DNA of 64,000 nt from JAUASV01 sp047605685. GTDB lineage: Bacteria > Actinomycetota > Actinomycetes > Actinomycetales > Microbacteriaceae. The notes beneath the pieces were generated by a model. The model saw only the letters and a list, made by a program, of their open reading frames with translations, had not been told where the DNA came from and did no database searches. The first letter of the stretch is position 1. The number at the start of each line of letters is the position of its first letter. The stretch covers positions 4,017 to 68,016 of the forward strand of contig JASGFF010000003.1 in the NCBI GenBank assembly GCA_047605685.1, in the 5' to 3' direction. Both the position numbers and the translations under genes were made by a program. This document shows positions 60,175 through 64,000 of the stretch, piece by piece.

Positions 60175-60222
60175 GCGATTCGATGAAGGGGGATTCGATG
60201 AAAGGGGGATTCGATGAGGAAG
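60175..60222. repeat. 16-bp tandem repeat, three copies
   Basis: Three 16-bp units related to GGATTCGATGAAAGGG lie in the 200-bp gap between the pyruvyltransferase-like gene and the hydroxyacid dehydrogenase gene. Each unit contains ATG and a purine-rich run, but no supported ORF begins there. Confidence 0.75.
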
Positions 60223-60317
60223 GAGACGGACGATGGCATACTCCGCGCGAACGGGGCTCTCCGTCGATCCCGCTGTGTGGCAGGCCGGCGCAGCCGGAGA
60301 ACAGATCGGCGCCTCGA

Positions 60318-61349
60318 GTGCAGTTCTCTCGGCGTGAGGGTGGTGCGCCGCCGAGCGCGCTGGCTCTGATGAGAAAGACCGCGTTCGCGGAGCTCTTCGA
60401 CTCCCGCCGCAAGGACGCGCTGACGGCCTCCGTGCGGTTCGACGGGCCGCCCCACGCCGTCTCGCTGGACGAGATGCCGCCGGACCGGCTGGCATCGATC
60501 GAGGTGCTGCTGACCGGATGGGATGCCCCGCGACTGACCGACGACGTCCTGCGACGGCTGCCATCGCTGCGCGCGGTGCTCCACTGCGGGGGAAGCATTC
60601 GAGGGATAGTCAGTGACGAGCTGTGGAGAAGGGATATCGCGGTGACGAGCGTCCCGGACGTGAACGCGGTCCCCGTGGCCGAGTTCACCTTCGCCTTCAT
60701 CGTGCTCGCAGGAAAGAGGGCGCAGGTCTTCGCGGCCGAGTCCGCTCGCGCGCGATCCGACTGGTCCTACGTGACGCAGTGGGGAGATCTGGGCAACGTC
60801 GGTCGCACGATCGGGATCGTCGGGTTCTCGCAGGTCGGCCGACGCGTCGTCAAACTCGTGCAGTCGCTGTCGAGCGTGACCTGCCTGGTCGCCGATCCCT
60901 ACGCCGACGCGGACGAGGTCGCGCGATCCGGGGCACGGCTGGTCGCGTTGGACGCCCTGCTCCCCATGGTCGACACGCTCTCGCTGCATGCCCCCGCGAC
61001 GGCCGAGACCTATCGGCTCATCGGAGCGCCAGAACTCGCGTGCCTGAAGGATCACGCGACGGTGATCAACACGGCGCGAGGATCGCTGATAGACACCGCC
61101 GCGCTGGAGGCGGAGTGTGTGGCGGGGCGGCTGCATGCCGTGCTCGACGTCACGGATCCAGAGCCCCTGCCGGACGACTCCGTGCTGTACGGACTGCCGA
61201 ACGTGACCCTGACTCCACATGTCGCCGGATCCATGGGGAGCGAGATGGGCGCGCTCGCCGATGCGGTCCTCGCACAGCTGGCGGCCTACGTGCGCCGGGA
61301 GTCGCTGCCCGGGCGGATCTTCGAGTCGGACATGGAGATCATCGCGTGA
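60318..61349 (+). CDS. D-2-hydroxyacid dehydrogenase (NAD-dependent)
   Basis: A 343-residue enzyme (from GTG 60318; the later ATG 60369 would remove the first strand). The NAD fold has TIGIVGFSQVGRRVV near residue 172. The catalytic Arg is in INTARGSLID, the Glu in DVTDPEPLPDD and the His in LTPHVAGSMGSE. The family reduces 2-oxo acids such as hydroxypyruvate, glyoxylate or 2-oxo sugar acids. In this locus it may act on pyruvate-derived or 2-oxo sugar-acid products (inference). No good ribosome site was seen, so the start is uncertain. Confidence 0.9.
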   Translation: MQFSRREGGAPPSALALMRKTAFAELFDSRRKDALTASVRFDGPPHAVSLDEMPPDRLASIEVLLTGWDAPRLTDDVLRRLPSLRAVLHCGGSIRGIVSDELWRRDIAVTSVPDVNAVPVAEFTFAFIVLAGKRAQVFAAESARARSDWSYVTQWGDLGNVGRTIGIVGFSQVGRRVVKLVQSLSSVTCLVADPYADADEVARSGARLVALDALLPMVDTLSLHAPATAETYRLIGAPELACLKDHATVINTARGSLIDTAALEAECVAGRLHAVLDVTDPEPLPDDSVLYGLPNVTLTPHVAGSMGSEMGALADAVLAQLAAYVRRESLPGRIFESDMEIIA

Positions 61350-61380
61350 TCGTCTCCCCGTCGACGCGCGACCGGGTGCT

Positions 61381-62235
61381 TCATGCCCTCCGGGCGGCGG
61401 CGGAGGCCCGCAGAAAGGCGAGATCATCCTCCAGGCGCTCCCGAAGCGGAACATGTGTCGAGAAGTCCTCGAGGGTGACCCAGTCGTCGTAGCCGGCCTC
61501 GGCGAGCGCCCTGAAGTAGTCGGGCACGCTCGCGATCCCTTCGCGCAACGGAGCCCACGACGCCGTCCAGCGCACGTCGCCGTCGATGCCGATCTCGCCC
61601 GTGCGCTCCCAGACCGCGTTCTTGACGTGAACGTGCGCGAGGTACTCCCCGAGCAGTTGGAGAGCGGCGCGGGTGTCCTCGTGCCCCTCGACGAGGAGGT
61701 TACCGAGGTCGTGGATCACTCCGATCGTCGTCGGATCGATCCCCTCGATGAGCCGCCGTGCCGAGGACGCCGATGACGTGATGGTCTGATGGTGGAGTTC
61801 CACGAGCACCTTCACGCCCAGCTGCCCGGCCTTGGCCGCGGCCCATTCCAGGTCGGTGCGCGTCCTGGCGAACACCGTCGCATAGTCGTCGACATCGTTG
61901 AAGGGGATCCGCACGCGCACCCGGCCGGCACCGAGGGCAGCCGTCGCCTCGAGCGTGCGCAGCACGCCGTCGCGATCGCTCGCGACGCAGTAGCCGCCGA
62001 GAGCCGAGAACTCCAGACCCGCCTCCCGGGTGACGCGCGCGATCTGCGGCACCGACTCCGCGAGCCCGGTGAGCGGCCAGGTCGCGCGGTTTCCTGCCCA
62101 GAATCCCGGGGTATCCGTCTCCTGCTGATCGGTGACCCGCCATTCGATGCCGTCGAAGCCGATCGCGGCGATGCGTCGCGCGGCTTCCTCCGGAGGCCAG
62201 TCCGGGGTGGCGGCGGTGAATACAGAGAACCTCAT
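61381..62235 (-). CDS. Sugar phosphate isomerase/epimerase, xylose-isomerase-like TIM barrel
   Basis: A 284-residue TIM-barrel protein. Strands and metal residues are typical of the AP-endonuclease-2/IolE/hydroxypyruvate-isomerase group: FDGIEWRVT, VLVELHHQTIT (Glu ligand), VIHDLGNLL (Asp/His) and HVHVKNAVWE. ATG 62235 overlaps the MocA-type gene stop by four bases. It could isomerise or epimerise inositol-, xylose- or 2-keto-sugar intermediates. The exact substrate is unknown. Confidence 0.88.
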   Translation of the reverse strand: MRFSVFTAATPDWPPEEAARRIAAIGFDGIEWRVTDQQETDTPGFWAGNRATWPLTGLAESVPQIARVTREAGLEFSALGGYCVASDRDGVLRTLEATAALGAGRVRVRIPFNDVDDYATVFARTRTDLEWAAAKAGQLGVKVLVELHHQTITSSASSARRLIEGIDPTTIGVIHDLGNLLVEGHEDTRAALQLLGEYLAHVHVKNAVWERTGEIGIDGDVRWTASWAPLREGIASVPDYFRALAEAGYDDWVTLEDFSTHVPLRERLEDDLAFLRASAAARRA

Positions 62236-63353
62236 CGTGTCCCTCCTGTCTGCACATCGGCGTCGTCGACGGTGCCGTCGAGGAGGTCGGAGATCAGCAC
62301 CGGCCTGCCGGTGGTCGCCGACACGTAGACGCCGCGGACGACCGCGAGCGCCAGCAGCGCTTCGGCAACTCCGACTCCGGGGCGGCGCCCCGTGCGGATA
62401 CTCGCGACCACGTCCGCCCACTGGCGTGCGTGCCCCTCGATGAATGCATCCGGTCCGGGGTCGTCTCCGAGGCGATGACCCTCGGGGACGCTCTCCGCAG
62501 AGCGGTCGACGGGGTCGCCGTCCAGCCACAGCCTCGCGAGTTGATCGCTCTCGATGATCCCGCCGCCCGCGGAGCCGTGGACGGCGACGCGCACCGGCTG
62601 ATCGGGGAAGGAGGCGGTCGTGGCATGCAGGACGGCGAGCGCGCCGGACTCGAATCGCAGGGTCGCGACGGCCACGTCCTCAACCTCGATCCGTTCGTGC
62701 GCGAGCAGCGCGGACTGCGCGGACAGCTCGACCGGCGTGCCGAGGAACCACAGGAGCAGGTCGACCGTGTGCACGCCCTGATTCATCAGAGCGCCGCCGC
62801 CGTCGAGCGCCCAGGTTCCCCGCCAGGAGCCCGAGTCGTAGTACTCCTGGGTGCGACGCCACGGTACCGATGCGACAGCGCTCGTGATGCGCCCGAATCG
62901 GCCCGAGTGTGCGGCGTCGGCCACGGCACGCGCGCCGGGATCGAACCGGTGTTGGCTGATCACCGAGACCTGTAGCCCGCGATCGGCCGCCTCCGCGGCG
63001 ATCTGGGCGAGCCGGCGGCCACGCCCCATCGAGATCTCCAGCGGCTTCTCGAGCACGACATGCTTTCCGTGCGTGATCGCCTGCTCGGCGATTTCGAGGT
63101 GAGTGCCGCTCGGCGTGCAGATCGCGATCACCGACAGCGAATCAGGCAGGGTCGCGATGTCCGAGTGGACGGTCGGGCGCGGGCAGCCGAGCTCGTCGAC
63201 GACCAGGTTCGCCAGGCGTTCGCTCGCGGCGGCGACGTCGTCGACAAGAGCCGCGATCCGCAGCCCCGCGGTGCGCGCGATCGCCCGGGCATGGTTGACG
63301 CCGATGATGCCGCATCCGACGATGGCGACGTCCAGGGGAGGGCGAGCGGTCAT
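62232..63353 (-). CDS. Gfo/Idh/MocA-family sugar oxidoreductase
   Basis: A 373-residue NAD(P)-dependent oxidoreductase. DVAIVGCGIIGVNHARAI is the Rossmann loop and VVLEKPLEIS contains the catalytic EKP lysine; the C-terminal domain shows GGALMNQGVHTVDLLLWFLG. Members oxidise inositols, glucose-type sugars or deoxysugars. ATG 63353 overlaps the following TIM-barrel gene by four bases. With both TIM-barrel neighbours it forms a typical oxidise-isomerise-epimerise sugar module. Confidence 0.93.
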   Translation of the reverse strand: MTARPPLDVAIVGCGIIGVNHARAIARTAGLRIAALVDDVAAASERLANLVVDELGCPRPTVHSDIATLPDSLSVIAICTPSGTHLEIAEQAITHGKHVVLEKPLEISMGRGRRLAQIAAEAADRGLQVSVISQHRFDPGARAVADAAHSGRFGRITSAVASVPWRRTQEYYDSGSWRGTWALDGGGALMNQGVHTVDLLLWFLGTPVELSAQSALLAHERIEVEDVAVATLRFESGALAVLHATTASFPDQPVRVAVHGSAGGGIIESDQLARLWLDGDPVDRSAESVPEGHRLGDDPGPDAFIEGHARQWADVVASIRTGRRPGVGVAEALLALAVVRGVYVSATTGRPVLISDLLDGTVDDADVQTGGTR

Positions 63354-64000
63354 GCGAGAAGGACCCCGATCTCATCGGTGATGGCGCGCAACGCCCGACT
63401 CGCGTAACCGAATGCGCCGGGCCCGGAAAAGCCACCCAGGACGCCGCGTCGGGCGAGGTGCGGCTCGAGGGAGGCGAATCCGCGGTAGTCGTCGTCGCGA
63501 AGCGCGGTGAGCGTCTCTCTGAGTTGCCCGTCGCCCTCGCCGACGGGCACGACCTCACCGCTCCCGGCCACGGCGTCCTTCAGCTGGAGGTACTCCAGGT
63601 GGGGTCGCAGCAACGCGTATCCATCGGTGTAGGGGCGGACGCCGACCTGCACGAAGTTCGCGTTGTCCCAGGCCACGCGCAGTCGCTCCGACCCCACCGA
63701 CTCGATCACGTCGAGCACTCGCTCCGGGACGTCGCCATAGATGTCCTTCTCGTTCTCGTGCACCAGGGTGACCTGGGCGGACTCGGCCGAGCGTGCGAGC
63801 GCGGCCATCCGCACCAGCACGGCGTCACGCACCTCCGCTGCCGTCTGACCCTCGGCTCGGAAGAAGGAGAAGATGCGGATGTAGGGCGCGTGGAGCCTCT
63901 CCGCCGCGCGGATGGCGCGCTCCAGTCGCTCCAGCTCGTGCTCGATCGGCACGGAGACGTCGACCTTGCCGATCGGCGATGCGATCGCGGAGACCGACAT
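63350..64000 (-). CDS. Second sugar phosphate isomerase/epimerase, 5' end outside window
   Basis: At least 216 residues of a TIM-barrel protein of the xylose-isomerase-like family: SAIASPIGKVDV, APYIRIFSFF, VTLVHENEKDIYGD (metal Glu), RVAWDNANFVQVG (Asp) and YLQLKDAVAG. The open frame reaches the window edge (ATG at 64000), but relatives have about 50 more N-terminal residues, so the true start lies beyond. It is upstream of, and overlaps, the MocA-type gene. The pair of different TIM barrels suggests two successive epimerisations or isomerisations. Confidence 0.88.
   Translation of the reverse strand: MSVSAIASPIGKVDVSVPIEHELERLERAIRAAERLHAPYIRIFSFFRAEGQTAAEVRDAVLVRMAALARSAESAQVTLVHENEKDIYGDVPERVLDVIESVGSERLRVAWDNANFVQVGVRPYTDGYALLRPHLEYLQLKDAVAGSGEVVPVGEGDGQLRETLTALRDDDYRGFASLEPHLARRGVLGGFSGPGAFGYASRALRAITDEIGVLLA

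Overview
This window looks like chromosome from a high-GC actinobacterium, most likely Micrococcales/Microbacteriaceae. Pointers are GC-rich third positions, many GTG starts, ATGA/GTGA overlaps, TAGGCT/TAGCCT-like -10 boxes, a eukaryote-type isocitrate dehydrogenase, and HspR (HAIR) and HrcA (CIRCE) operators. The family name is an inference. No tRNA, rRNA, CRISPR, prophage or transposase was found.

Layout. 1-7.1 kb: the 3' part of purH, a membrane-anchored dimethylargininase-like protein, a secreted intradiol dioxygenase-like protein and a two-subunit ABC exporter. 7.1-12.3 kb: a GntR regulator divergent from a five-gene aromatic-acid operon (hydratase, aldolase, DUF1932 dehydrogenase, tautomerase, VOC ring-cleavage dioxygenase). 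12.4-15.1 kb: alkyltransferase-like protein, GNAT, icd, and an Hsp20 gene with both HAIR and CIRCE. 15.1-20.5 kb: an RnfD/flavoreductase fusion with ApbE and an FMN lipoprotein, NhaA, and a YbdK-type ligase. 20.5-31.1 kb: an N-acetylglucosamine locus (ABC importer, ROK repressor, ROK kinase, nagB), a large secreted DUF218/Ig-like protein carrying a perfect 1-kb internal duplication, then nagA and purU. 32-35.8 kb: an MFS exporter, then glyA-folD under a ZTP riboswitch. 36-41.2 kb: Leloir genes galT-galK divergent from deoR-galM, followed by a VIT/CCC1-type transporter. 41.2-50.7 kb: a lipoprotein and a peptide operon with two hydrolases and an internal regulator. 51.2-64 kb: a LacI-controlled carbohydrate locus with a secreted beta-helix protein, ABC importer, DUF624 protein, polysaccharide-pyruvyltransferase-like protein, D-2-hydroxyacid dehydrogenase and TIM-barrel/MocA sugar enzymes.

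How it fits together. Most loci pair transport, enzymes and a local regulator for one substrate class: aromatic acid, GlcNAc, galactose, peptides, and an unidentified polysaccharide or acidic sugar. Both sugar importers lack their own ATPase, so a shared MsiK-type ATPase elsewhere is expected. purH, purU, glyA and folD, with the ZTP riboswitch, form a one-carbon/purine theme. The clearest non-gene structure is a 75-bp palindromic element present twice, several 14-17-bp tandem arrays, a 19-bp operator shared by the GlcNAc operon and the DUF218 gene, and matched 20-bp LacI-type operators on two promoters about 3.9 kb apart.
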